Shown in pieces: positions 46,379-58,379 of a DNA stretch of 64,000 bases. Numbering within the stretch: position 1 is the stretch's first letter; every line of letters starts with the position of its first letter. The position numbers were made by a program, and so were the translations under genes. Source of the stretch: Lycium barbarum (taxonomy: Eukaryota > Streptophyta > Magnoliopsida > Solanales > Solanaceae); NCBI RefSeq assembly GCF_019175385.1, contig NC_083341.1, positions 21,894,203 through 21,958,202 on the forward strand. The letters run 5' to 3'. Below the pieces are notes generated by a model, which had not been told where the DNA came from, did not search any database, and saw only the letters and a program-made list of their open reading frames with translations.

Positions 46379-49367
46379 TCCCAGAAGGGTCGTGTACGGA
46401 TATGACAGAAGTATGTATAGTAAATGTATGTAAATGCAAGTGTGTGTATATTATGTATGGATGTGTATGAAATATTTTTCCTGTAGACGAGTAGTTTACA
46501 TGATAGAGATCTTAAGAAGAGTACAAGGTATAATTACTTACTTTATCTTATGTTATCTTCATTCTAATATCATACTACTATTCATGCCTTACATACTCAG
46601 TACATTATTCATACTGACCTCCCTTCTCGTGGACGCTGCATTCATGCCCATAGATGTAGATAGACGAGACAAGGATCTTTCATAGTGGGCTGCCTTCAGG
46701 TACCAGTTTTGATTGGTAAGATCCACTTATTCCTGGAGCATTGCCGATTCTGAGTGCATATGTTTTTTTATGACAAGAGGGTATATCGGCGGCCCTGTCC
46801 CGACTTATATACTTCAGTCATGTTCATAGAGGCTTTGCAGACCGTTCTTGTGTACAGCTTAGTCATAGTGTGATAGTAGTAATGTCGGCATCATGGGTCT
46901 ATTGTACATTTACTTATGCATGATATTATGTTCATATTTAGCCTCTTGATCATATTGTTGCCATTCGAGATATGAAGGATAAGAGTCATAAGTTGGTTCG
47001 CTCGGTTCATGTAAGGTGTCGGGTGCCAATCACGCCTTACCAAGGGTGGGGTGTGACAAATTCGAACCAACGCGTTTTCGCGAAGTTCATCCGTGAGGTC
47101 GAGTTTTATGGCCATGGCCTCCTCGTTTGACCCACCATTGGCGTATCTAAATCGGAGACTCCGTTTACCTACTTCTACGGGGATGAGGGCTTCGGTCCCA
47201 TAGACCAACGAGAAAGGCGTTTCTCCCATGCTTGATTTTGATGTGGTTCTGTAAGCCCACAATACCTCCGGTAGCACCTCCCTCCAGTGATGCTTCGATG
47301 TTTCAAGTTTTTTCTTTAGATTTTGAATTATTGTTGTATTTGTGGATTCTGCCTGTCCGTTTGCACTTGGTTGATACGGAGTTGATACAATTTTCTTGAT
47401 CTATAACCCTTCGAGAAAATTATTGACTTTGCTGCCAATGAACTGAGGACCGTTATCACAAGTTATCTCAGTCGAGATGCCGAAACGATAAATAATGTGG
47501 TCCCATATGAATTTAATAACCTCCTTTTCTCTAATCTTTTCAAAGGCCTGCGCTTCAACCCATTTGGAGAAAGAGTCAGTCATAAACAAAATAAAATGGG
47601 CGTTACCTGGTGCCCATGGCTGTGGACCAACCATGTCCATTCCCCACTTCATGAAGGGCCAAGGTGACACCACCGAGTGTAGCACACCCCGGGTTGGTGA
47701 ATCATCGGGGTATGTCTTTGACACCCATCACATTTTCGGATAAAATTCTTTGAATCCGACTCCAGTAATAACCGGCTCTGATAATTTTTTGAACTAAAGC
47801 TTCTGCACCAGAGTGATTACCGCAGGTCCCCTCGTGGACCTCTCTCATCATATAATCGATTTCTCCGGGACCCAAACACTTGGCTAGCGGCTCGAGAAAG
47901 ACCATCAATATAATTGGCCGTCTACTAAGCAGAACCACGCTGCTTTTGTCCTTAGTGACCGTGATTCTTTCGGGTCACTCGGGAGCTTTCTATCTTGCAA
48001 GTAGTCGATGTATTTATTGCGCCAAGTGTCAAGTTAGACCCATCGTGTTTATTTCAGCGTGCCCGTTTTCTATCGCCGAATTCATTAATTGCACCATGGT
48101 GCCGGGGTTGATTTCTTCCCATTCGACTGAAGAGCCCAAATTGGCCAATGTGTCGGCTTCGCTGTTCTGCTCCCTAGGTACATGTTGCATGGTCCACTCT
48201 TTAAACCGGTGTAGTATCACTTGGATTTTCTTCAGATACCTTTGCATTCTTTCATCATTAACCTCAAAGACGTCATTTACTTGGTTAACAACCAAGAGAG
48301 AGTCACAATTTGATTCGATTATTTCGGCTCCAATCCTCCGAGCTAATTCTAAACCTTCAATTATAGCCTCATACTCGGATTCATTGTGTCAATTTAATAG
48401 TTCTAATCGACTGTCGAATGGCGTCCCCGGCGGGATTTCTAAGGATGATTCCTAGCCCGAAACTTTTGGAGTTCGAGGCCCTGTCCGTGTGTAACGACCA
48501 AATACCCGAAGCCTTTCCCGAGGTTAGTAGAAGTTCTTTCTCAACCTCGGGGGCCATAGCCGGAGTAAAATCTGCCACAAAATCATCCAAGATTTGGGAC
48601 TTAATGGTCGTCCGGGGTTTATATTAGATATCATATCCACTAATCTCTACGACCCATTTGGTTAATCTACCTGACAATTCCGGTTTATGCATGAATATTC
48701 TTTAGAGGATAAGTAGTCACTACACATATCGGATGGCATTGAGAGTAATGTTTGAGCTTTCTAGAAGCACTTACCAATGCCAAAGCCAATTTTTCATTTT
48801 AATAACGCGTCTCCGCATCCCCTAAAGTTCTACTCAAATAATATATAGGGAATTGCGTACCTGATTCTTCTCGGATCAAAACACCACTTATCACTACCTC
48901 GGATATGGCAAGGTAGAGAAACAACTGCTTATCCGCCTTCGATGTATGTAAAAGAGGCGGGCTGGACAAGTATCTTTTCAATTCCTGTAAGGCTCTTTTG
49001 CATTCCGGTGTTAAAATGAAGTCATTCTTCTTCCTTAATAAGGAGAAGAAACGGTGACTTTTATCCGAAGACCTCGATATGAACCGACTCAGCGCTGCTA
49101 TCCTTCTGGTGAGCCTCTGCACTCCTTTGACGTTATTTACCACTTCTTGCCCGATCGGACACCGAAGGCACATTTCTCCGGGTTACGCTTCATGTTGTAT
49201 TTACGGAGTACATCCAAGGTTTCTGCAAATGATTTAAATGGTCATATGTTTCCAGGGACTTGACTACCATGTCATCAATATAAACTTTCATTGTTTTCCC
49301 TATCTGTTCTTTGAAAATCCCATTAACTAAGCTTTGGTAAGTTGCACCGATATTTTTTAACCCAAAG

Positions 49368-52300
49368 TGTCACGACCCAACCTAGGGCCATGACAAGTGA
49401 CCGAGCTTACCCTGCCCGATGACCCAACGTATGCTACTTGTACTCAAATGTGGCGTTCAATAGATTATTCTATTTTTTTTAACTATGTCTGAAAATTTTA
49501 AATAAAATACTAAAGTCAACACGTAACTCAAAACGTCTCAAAATGTGTTTACATATATACACATATACATATATATATGACATAGGACAAGGCGAGCCAG
49601 GAGGCTACCACCACTTCTGTACAACGATGTAGTGGCCGACAAAACCAAACAATACCCATAACACCCACGCTATTCGCAGACTTCTAAGAAGTATGACCTG
49701 CAAAATATATACACGAAACTATACCAAAACAGGAACAGCCTACGGAGTAAGTGGAGTTGTCTGACTCCTAGTGCTGACTCCTTCTAAGTAGCTGGATCGT
49801 CGGGTCGCGTCCCTGAACCTGCGGGCATGAAACGGAGCCCCCGAAGAAAGGGGGTCAATACGAAATATGTACTGAGTATGTAAAGCAGTAATAAATGATA
49901 ACCATCGCATAATTTGGGAAAGAAGGAAACATAACCAAACCCAATACCTGCAGCCTTCGCTGGAAGAAACATAAATGTGTATACAAAGTCTCAAAACAGT
50001 CCTTAAGTAAATAAGGCAATCCAACCAACATTTTCAAAATAAGTAATGTAATCTAACACCTCCTTTAAGTAAATATGCAATACAACACACATGCCGCTTC
50101 CGGCATAATAATGATAGCCCCTTCGGGCAGCCGCTTCCGGTTCAACATCAACAATGGCCCCTTCGGGCAGCTGCTTCCGGCTCAATATCAGTAATGGCCC
50201 CTTCGGGCAGCCGCTTCCGGCTCAATATCAATAATGGCCCTTTCAGGCAGCCGCTTCCGGCTCAATATCAGTAATGGCCCCTTCGGGCAGCCGTTTCCTG
50301 CTCAATATCAATAATGGCCCCTTCGGGCAGCCGTTTCCGGCTCAATATCAATAATGGCCCCTACGGGCATGTATGCAAATATGCAAATGCATGGAAATCC
50401 TTTAAAAAAAATTCATAACATAGACTAAGGCCATGTGTTACATAGCACACTTAGACATAAGCTGAGGCCATAGCGCACTCAGGCGTAAGATGAGGCCATA
50501 GCTCACTCAGGCACGAGCTGAGGCCATATATCATATAGCACACTTTGTTACGTCATGAAATCATCCAGTAACTTAGGCTTGAAAATCTCGCACCCCCTTC
50601 GGAGTGGTTTTGAAAAGTCTATATAATAAAATCTCGCACTCCCGTCGGAGTGGTTTGAAAATAAACTTTATGTTTTCTTTAGTTCAAAACTAAATTTTTT
50701 CTTAAAAGCATTAGTGAACTACAAACACGTTTCAAGTATATCCGAACTAGCATAAAAAAAAAAGATTACCAACCATATGCCCGTGCAGAGTAATGAGAAG
50801 CTAACGACTTTCAAGCACTCATTATAAGACCCCTACGACCACTTTCGAACAATTCGAAATCGTCTTCAGAAGCTAGGGACGTTAGCCACAAGTTTCCTTT
50901 AATTATCGTACAGAAATAAGTCAAGTGGAGCAATACAAGGAGACCTCGGGAATTGTGGGCCCACCTCGGGTCAACCGGGGTGGCGTACACAAATTACATA
51001 CAATAAGCTTTATGGAGTCACTTATGAAGATTTTAGTGTAATCCGGTTTCATTTGGCAAGTTATAGAAGTTGGAGCAATTGTTTCAATAAGATATGAAGT
51101 ACTTAATTCAATTCTACTGAATGAAAAGGAGTCAAAACTAAGCTCGGATTTCTAAGAGTGGAGTCGTCCCCGAGGCTCGTATCCAAACCTATTATGTCTA
51201 AGACATGCCAAAAGAAGGAAAGGTAAAGCTTTACATACCTTATTTGCGTTTACGCTCGTCCAAACTCAAGTCCTGTTTCGTCCAGAATCTACAATTGGTC
51301 ACAATTACCAAATATTAATTATAGGCCCTTAGTAACTCAATCTTAAATCCATACTTGTCTACAGAAATTTGGGCAGCACCTCTCCTATAAATTCATCATC
51401 CCTGAAAATTTAACTCGGCCGAAATATCAACAACAACACCCACAACGATACCAACAACATCAACAATCACTACCAAACACATTCTAACATAAATAGTCTT
51501 CCTTTTTACATAATGCAAAAACTTCTACTCTAACTTCACACTTTCAACCCAATATCAATGTTTTCATATTCATTTACTAATTCAAGACTATTCAAATACA
51601 ATTAGAAAGCATTTCACATTATTCTATAAAATATACAAAAGTTTCACCAAAACCATAATTCACCCAAAACTTCCAACCTTCGACATAAACATTCACAACA
51701 CATTTTTTTATTTTCCGACTTCATCAACAACAACCACAATTCACACTTTAGCAATCTCATTTCCATAATTGCATACAAACTATATTAAGATCATATAATT
51801 TCCTACAACAATTTTTTTCATACCAATATTGAACCATTATTCTTCCATTTCATCACAAGGTTACAACACACAACTAACATGCCAAATAAAATCAACTCAT
51901 CTCCCCTTCACCTTATGGCACCCCACGGCCACAACACACACACACACACACATGGTTTGCACACCACACACAACACTTCTATGATTTTCATTAAATTCTA
52001 CTCACTATAACATATATAAATCTTCCATAAAAAGATAGAATTTTACCTTTTCTTCAAATTCTTCACTTGCCACCAAAGTGACTTTCTTGCCACAATAATT
52101 ATACCACGTCGAAGAGGGTCTTGAGATTAGTAGGAATTCAAGAAAATTATTATTTTGGATCAAAGTTAGAAGGCTTGAAATTTTATTTTTTTATATAGGG
52201 CCGAACCCCTCCCTTCTTTTTCTCTCAATTTTTTTGTGTTCTTGGTTGTTCTTGAAACTTCATAAAAATGAAGACATAGTAGCCCTTTTATTATTTGTCA

Positions 52301-52604
52301 CATGGATTTAATTGATGTGGGCTTGGGCCAATCCATTTTACTCCATGGCCGGCCACCCTATTTTTTTTTGGGCCTTTCATTTCGTTTTTTTTCCAAGCCC
52401 AATTATTTGTGGCTAATTTTTGTAATTCATAAAATCACTTTTCGAAATTTCGATTTTGCCCTTAGCCTTCCTCGATATTTCCGCATCAATATTTTTCACG
52501 AACAACAACATATATATATTAAATGAAATCAAGATATGGCCTTACTCCTTACAAGTCAATAATTATTTCAAAATTCCCAAATATGCAAAATACGAGGTAT
52601 AACA
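49368..52604 (-). mobile_element. Solo LTR (d) nested in element C's RT
   Basis: Plus strand TGTCACGACCCAACC to GAGGTATAACA, with duplication CAAAG / CGAAG (49363-49367, 52605-52609; one mismatch). Removing it rejoins the RT frame between ...MPF and GLKN. Length 3,237 bp, no protein domain. A TATATAA box on the minus strand is at 52191-52197. Confidence 0.86.
50100..50370 (-). repeat. 40-bp tandem repeat in solo LTR (d)
   Basis: About six copies of GCCCCTTCGGGCAGCCGCTT plus CCGGCTCAATATCAATAATG. It starts about 730 bp from the TGTCACGACCC end. A second, weaker repeat with GAGGCCATAGCNCACTCAGG follows at about 50440-50530. Confidence 0.9.
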
Positions 52605-53277
52605 CGAAGGGCATGACATTGTAACAGTAAGTCCCGTATCGGGTAATGAAGGATGCTTTCTCTTGATCCTCCGGGTGCATCCGGATTTGGTTGTACCCGG
52701 AGCAAGCATCGAGAAAACTTAACATCTCATGCCCAGCCGTCGCATCGATCATTCTATCGATGTGAGGCATCGAAAATGAATCCTTCGGGCATGCTTTGTC
52801 TAAATCCTTATAATCAATGCACATTCTAAATTTATTACTTTTTTCGGCACCACCACTACGTTAGCTAGCCAGTGCGGGTGTTTTACCTCCCAGATAGAGC
52901 CTATTTTCAAAAGCTTTGTTACCTCATCCTTTACAAAGGCATGTTTTGGCTCTGCCATAGGCCTCCTCTTCTGCTTCACGGGGGAAATCTCCTGTCAAGG
53001 CTGTCATATCTATATGGGACCATGTGAAACAATCGGCATTAGCTTGAAGAAACTTAGTTAACTCATTCCTGAGCTCCGAGGTTAACCCCGTGCCCAGGTA
53101 TACCTTTCTATCCGGTAGATATTCAAACAAGATGACTTGCTCTAGCTCCTCCACTGTAGACTTGGTTGCATCCAAGTCATCCGGCAAGATGAATGATCTG
53201 GGCACACTGAAATCATCCTCTTCATACCCCGAGTCCGACCTCTGCTGCTCTGCTATCGAACCCATACACTTTATTTT

Positions 53278-55757
53278 CTATTTAGAGTCCTTACCACTGA
53301 TTGACTCATCCTCTTTTGGGTCCGGATTTTTGGGAAAGAGTGGAGCTTTCTCGACCGCAAACATCTCCCTTGAAGTAGCCTGTTCACCTCAGATGGTTTT
53401 TATCCCCTCCGGTGTTGGAAATTTCAGCAGTTGATGTAATATCGACGGGACCGCCCTCATGCTATGTATCCATGGTCTACCGAGCAAAGCATTATACTTC
53501 ATATCTCCTTCGATGACATAGAACACCATCTGCTGAATGGTGCCGTCAATGTTGACCAGCAAAGAAAACTCCCCCTTCGTGGTTTCACTTGCTATGTTAA
53601 ACCCACTGAGCACTCGAGCCACCGATACAATATGATCGAGTAGTCTCAGTTGTTCGACCACTCTCCACCAAATGATGTTGGCCGAGCTATCTGGGTCAAT
53701 CAATATACGCTTGACTTGTTATTTAAAAATAATAACAGAAATTACCAAAGCATCATTGTGCGGTTGAATGATTCCTTCTGCATCCTCATTGCAGAAGGAG
53801 ATGGTACACTCGGGCACGTAATCTTGGCTCCGCTTCTCGCGTACAACAGAGACCTTTGTCTGTTTCATCACCGGCCCCGAGGGGCGTCTGTACCACCGAT
53901 TATCATGTTGATTACATGTTGAGGTTCCACCGGTTCGGCCTGTTTGTGGGACTCCCCTTACTTGAAATGGCTTTTAGCTCGTTCACTAAGAAATTCTCAA
54001 AGGTGGCCATTCTTCAGTAACCGAGCCACCTCCTCCCTTAATTGGCAACAGTATTCCGTTCTGTGCCCATGAGTTCCATGGCACGCACACATAATGCTCG
54101 GGTCCTATTGAACAGGATCTGATCTTAGCAGTCTCGTCCATCTTGCTTCTGCGATACGACCAATGTCCGAAATGAGATCCGAAGTATTGATGTTAAAGTT
54201 GTACTCCGATATCCTTGGTAGGTCATTTTTTCTAATCGAACTTCCGGCATCGCTTTTAAACGAAAGACCTCGACTGTTTGACGGGCGCTCGGTCCGTTTA
54301 TCACCCCGATCGGAGAACTGACTAGGACCAACCCTTGATTTTTTAAACCTGAAGCTTGGCTTTTCCGAATGCGAATATAGCCGATACCTTTCCCTCGATG
54401 GTCTTGACTCCGTTTCTTTACTAAGTAAGATAAGGCAAGAAGCAAGAGCGCAGCAGCTGTATGAAAGTCGTTGCGCCTTAACGCATCCCCTTTCTTGCTC
54501 GTTAACGCTTGACTAAATAGATAGAAAGAGCCTTTCTTTTTTTTTTGCTTGTAATTTTTTCTCGATCTATCAGAGCTTTTGCTCATCTTCACGGGCCCCG
54601 AAGGAAGTTCGAGCTGGTCATCCTCTAACCAAATCTTTGATTCGTATCTGTTATGGACATCTGCCTAGGTCACAGCCTCGTATTCCAACAAGCTTTCTTT
54701 TAGTTTAAACGAGGTTGTTGAGCTCCGAGGATTAAGCCCTTTAGTAAAAGCTTGCGCAGCCCATTCCTCTGAAACTGGAGGGAGCTCCATCCGTTCCCTT
54801 TGGAACCGATTGACAAATTCACGTAACAACTCATCATCCCTTTGGGCTATACGAAAAATATCGGCCTTACGGGCCTGCACCTTTTTACTCTAGCATGGGC
54901 TTTTATGAACGTATCTACGAGCATTTAGAAAGAAGTGATTGAATGCTCAGGCAGATGGTCGTATCAAGTCAATGCTTCCTTCAATAGGGGTTCTCTGAAC
55001 TTTTTCAACAAAACGGACTCAATTTCATCCTCTTCGACATCATTGCCTTTTATGGCACAGGTGTATGAAGTCACGTGCTCCTGTGGGTCTATTGTGCCAT
55101 CATATTTCTTGATATCTGATATTTTAAACCTCTCCAGGATCAATTTCGAAGCCGCACTCGGAGAAAAAGGCCTTTGAATGTACCGCTTTGAATCCGATCC
55201 TTTTAGAATAGGCGGAGCCCCCGGATCTGATCCACCCGAGAGTTATATGTTTTCACTCTCTTCTCAGTTGAGTCTACCCATTTTGCCAATGTTTTGAGCA
55301 TTCTCAGAACTTCGGTGGATGAATCGGCTCCAGATCTATTGCTCTCGACCATCCATGTTTCGTCCTTTCTTGGTTCAGCGACGCCTTTCGACCTCTCCAG
55401 GGCCGTTTTATCATTTTTACTTTGCAGCTGAGCTATTGCGATTCCTTGTTCGGCGATGGCAGTTCTCTGTTCCTGCAACATTTCAAAAATTAAACGTAAT
55501 TTAACCTCATCTGGGGTATCCGGTACTTTTCGGCCTTGTGCTTAGGATAAAGTAATTGAGTTGTGAGTATTTAAGGGATCAGAGGCCGGCTGGGTGGCAT
55601 TCTCCTGGTTCACGGTGTTCTGCTGGTTGAGGCCTTCCCTCGAATCAACAGAATTTGAGTCGATGGGATCTGCTAATAGGTCCCGTAGCCCACTGTTCTC
55701 ATTTTAGGCCAAAATTTCGTTGTTGTTGACATGATCGGATTGACAACTGCTTGTCAT
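53278..55757 (-). pseudogene. Element C gag-protease, decayed, with a foreign insert
   Basis: Start ATG 55755-55757. N-terminal LRLIFEMLQEQRTAIAEQ, gag core at 54665-54880 (LLREFVNRFQRERMELPPVS), protease at 53389-53703 (IDPDSSANIIWWRV, NALLGRPWIH). The usual D-P-G reads D-P-D here. Breaks include stops in the N-terminus (near 55706 and 55542), a TGA near 53394, and a foreign stretch at about 54424-54584. It ends at TAG 53278-53280, the same boundary codon as in element B and still in frame with pol. Confidence 0.82.
54424..54584. other. Foreign insert in element C gag, possibly organellar
   Basis: About 160 bp with no counterpart in element B gag, where residues NRGFEVPRKGY stand. Its composition (GTCGTTGCGCCTTAACGCAT, TTCTTGCTCGTTAACGC, a long poly-T) looks like plant mitochondrial intergenic DNA. 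No duplication at its edges. Origin is a guess from texture only. Confidence 0.35.
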
Positions 55758-55847
55758 TTGGTCCGTTTTCACAGAGATCTGCAAAGGATTTCTTAAACTA
55801 ATGGGTAGGAGATAGAACCCAAGATTAAAAACCCACTATTATCCTAG

Positions 55848-55863
55848 CCCACGGTGGGCGCCA
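55848..55863 (-). promoter_or_regulatory. Primer-binding site of element C
   Basis: Minus strand TGGCGCCCACCGTGGG, 3 bases after the 5' LTR end. It matches element B's site with one difference. Confidence 0.72.
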
Positions 55864-55866
55864 AAT

Positions 55867-56636
55867 TGTTTACCCCGAATTTTGGTAATCAATTGAATTT
55901 GAAGGTGAGGTATAGGATATGTGGATAACTTTAATCTATTTTAAGTTTATGAGAAATATTTGCAGATTTTCTTGCTATGGTACGTACATATGAATATATA
56001 TATTAATGCCTTGAATGAATATGTTACTATAGATGATTAAGCTATTGGTGTTAGAGGAATATGCAAAGACCACAAATATCCACTGAACCGGACTAAAGAG
56101 AGAGAGAGAGAGAGAGAGAGAGATAAATACTTTAATATATGTTTGCTATTACAATGTTCTAGATCTCCAAAAAACAATACCCTTAAAATTAGAGAAATGT
56201 CCCCTATTTATAGTTTTGCCTTATGGGCCTTACATATAACATAAAGCCCTTTTAGGATAAAAGAAACCCTAAAAGGATAAGGTTGGACCGTATGGTCTGA
56301 CACCCGTATGGCCGTCAGTACAACGTGACAGAAGGGTCTTGACTCATGGAAACTTTGCAACTGATCAGCCGGACCAACGGCCACGAGCAATTTGGACATG
56401 AAAAAATCGGACTAACGGTCACAATCAATTCGGTCATGGAGAAACCGGACTAACGTCGATGCAGAGTTTGGTCCGTAAATACAGGACCAAACCGATTTAC
56501 TTCACTTTTTTCGGATCAACTGCACCTGGTGTAATCCCACCGGTCCGAAGGAAAGACTTCGTATCGTGCTTGTTTCTTCCTATCCCCGGTCCCCGATCTC
56601 ACCGGTCTTGCATACATCCGATTTTTACCATATACA
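55867..56636 (-). repeat. 5' LTR of element C
   Basis: Plus strand TGTTTACCCCGAATTTTGG to TTTACCATATACA, followed by GTTGT. It contains a GA microsatellite (56096-56122), absent from the other LTR, that explains most of the length difference. Confidence 0.9.
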
Positions 56637-56839
56637 GTTGTATATGTATTTGGCCTTTTGTAAAACATCCAGCTTGTAAGAACTGATGTCGTTCCACACA
56701 GCAAGATATGCAGAAACCTTATATTTACACAACATATGACTACACAAACCATGATGACAGATCATGAGCTCGATATTCCCAGTTGGAAGGCCTCTTAACA
56801 ATCTTGTATTGATAAAGGATTTCTATCAGGGATAAACTT

Positions 56840-57060
56840 CTAACCAAGTGTTATAGTGCGAGTCTTCATAGTCACATATTCTTCCAAGTCAATGACACCA
56901 CCTCCGTTTGTATCCACAGCTTTGACCGTTTTTCTGCAATCTTTAAGGCTGCACCACAATACCAGCCACCCCGTAGACTTCCTGCACACTAATCTTTCCG
57001 TCATCATCCATGTCAAAAGTACAAAATGAACTCTGCAAATCCATCCTGCATGATATGTGC
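56840..57060 (-). pseudogene. 3' fragment of a calmodulin-like EF-hand gene
   Basis: Minus strand. EF-hand loop one, DMDDDGKISVQE, is at about 56980-57014, and loop two, DTNGGGVIDLEE, at 56879-56914, followed by YVTMKTRTITLG and a stop near 56840. The two loops lie in different frames, so there is at least one frameshift between them and another just before loop one. Loop two has Gly at the fifth position (normally Asp or Ser), which would weaken calcium binding. The fragment lies between element C and the SIRE-like LTR, which may have cut off its upstream part. Calmodulin-like proteins are calcium sensors; this copy is not functional. It is the best host-gene candidate in the window. Confidence 0.65.
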
Positions 57061-57134
57061 CTATCACGGCTTTCTTAATGTCTGATGGTGGTAATAGCAG
57101 TGCGTCCACTAAACAGTATATGGAGAGGCCTGGT

Positions 57135-57924
57135 TGTCTATCAGTTCTCTCAGACAGTGCAGTATGTAAATAACATAAGATTTTACAGTGAAAAACTCCT
57201 TACTCAAGGGGTTAAAAATCACGGCCTACCTCATAGGATTTCACTTCACTACACTGAGCAACTTCAGATTATAACCTCTTGCAATCTAGGAATTTAACTC
57301 ACATAAATCCCTCACCCTTACAATACACCTATTAGAAGCTACAACTCTTGAGTACCCTTAGCCAAGCACACAACCACTTTTGACTAACTCTGGCCAAACT
57401 AACTACTAAACTTCACTAACTCTAGCCAAGAGTACCACTCATTAGATTGAATAGGTAAACTGCCTAACAACTACTGAAAATTTAAGCTACCTACAATAGC
57501 TTCTTGAAAGAAGAGTAGGTTTACAGTTTAAAGAACAAATGAACAAGGACTCACAATAATTTTAAAAACATAGACATAATCTGGTGTCTGGATTAAGTTT
57601 TTCAGGTTGTAAGTGGCTTTGTTCTTGAGAGCACTTGAGAACTTGTGGCTGCAGGGATTTGCACAAGGTGGTTTAGGTTTTCAAGTGATGCATAATATGT
57701 TGGAACAAGTTGTATATATATTGAGAAACATATGGGTGAGATAGAGACCACTCATTCCACGTTTGACTTAAGGCATAGGCCGCAGCACTGTTGTACAATT
57801 GTACAGTTGGCAGTGCAGCTGTTGCTGTTGACTGTATGACATACAGAAGGAGCGAACTAGGTCTCTCTCTATTAATTCAGCAGTTTGACAATCATCAAAA
57901 CATAGAATGTACTTTGTCTTATCA
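57135..57924 (-). repeat. SIRE-like Copia LTR (3' LTR)
   Basis: On the minus strand it starts TGATAAGACAAAGTAC right after the purine tract and would end ACTGATAGACA; boundaries come from the TG..CA rule only. A TATATATAC box lies inside (about 57713-57721). The partner LTR is outside the window, so no duplication can be checked. Confidence 0.6.
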
Positions 57925-57940
57925 ATTTCCCCCTTTTTGA
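57925..57940 (-). promoter_or_regulatory. Polypurine tract of the SIRE-like element
   Basis: Minus strand ATCAAAAAGGGGGAAAT directly precedes the LTR. This AAAAGGGGGAAA form is characteristic of SIRE/Maximus Copia elements. Confidence 0.7.
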
Positions 57941-58379
57941 TGATAACAAACTTTGACACAATGTTCCCCCTGAGACTCAAGTCTCACTTGTTCCTTCTGC
58001 AACATAGACCAATTTTAAAGCATAATACATCTTAGCAACAAGATCCCCTTAATCACAGCATCGCAAAACAACAACGTCCCTCTAAACAACATCTATCCAA
58101 AAAACATCCATTTATCCTTCCCCCTTTTGGCATCATCTAAAAGTAATTAAGGTACAACATGAGCAGAACATAAACATGTAAGCCAATAATAATGCACGGG
58201 TCAGATTAACTTCCCTGAAGTAGAGTAATCACATAAAAAATAGTAGCCCAATCAGGACAAACATATGATAAACCAACTACCATTGTACCATCAGTCAAGG
58301 GGAAAGTTAACAAAAGGACAGGCAATAGCAAGATTTTAGACAGAAGGGACGAAAGGAAGGATAGACACAAGGAAGGATA

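Larger units (their letters stand above)
42248..47058 (+). mobile_element. Solo LTR (b) nested in element C's integrase, itself holding solo LTR (c)
   Basis: Starts TGTTACACCCCGTAG and ends GGGGTGTGACA with duplication AATTC (42243-42247, 47059-47063). Without the inner insertion it is about 1.86 kb. A TATAAAAGG box (42708-42716) lies just after repeated GCTACAGTA words. A block with CTTACATACTCAGTACATTA is near 46583-46650. No coding content. Confidence 0.85.
41985..53277 (-). pseudogene. Element C pol: RT-RNase H-second RNase H-integrase, interrupted twice
   Basis: Starts after the UAG at 53278-53280 and ends TAA 41985-41987. N-terminal region 52924-53265 (EEDDFSVPRSFILPDDLD). RT core, deleted from element B, is present: CIDYKDLDKACPKDSF, FLDACSGYNQIRMHPEDQEK (52610-52824), then YIDDM near 49270-49286, with solo LTR (d) between them. 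First RNase H is about 48799-49173 (LAISEVVISGVL, again Glu for Asp). Second RNase H is about 48030-48590. Integrase zinc region is 47702-47938 and core 47100-47724 (WGMDMVGP, CDNGPQF). The integrase C-terminus is cut by solo LTR (b) and resumes at 41985-42247. Many frameshifts and stops; not functional. Confidence 0.85.
36665..56636 (-). mobile_element. Element C: older Tat-type Ty3/gypsy retrotransposon, three nested solo LTRs
   Basis: Flanked by the 5-bp duplication GTTGT (36660-36664, 56637-56641). Gene order is as in element B: gag-protease, UAG, pol, antisense gene. LTRs of 748 and 770 bp differ at roughly 54 sites by eye (about 7%), suggesting an age near 3 million years at 1.3e-8 per site. 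All frames have several stops and shifts. After removing insertions at 42248-47058 and 49368-52604 the element is about 11.9 kb. Confidence 0.93.

Noticed and set aside
50100..50370. CRISPR-like regular repeats
   Set aside because: Units are head-to-tail without unique spacers, inside a plant LTR; this is a minisatellite.
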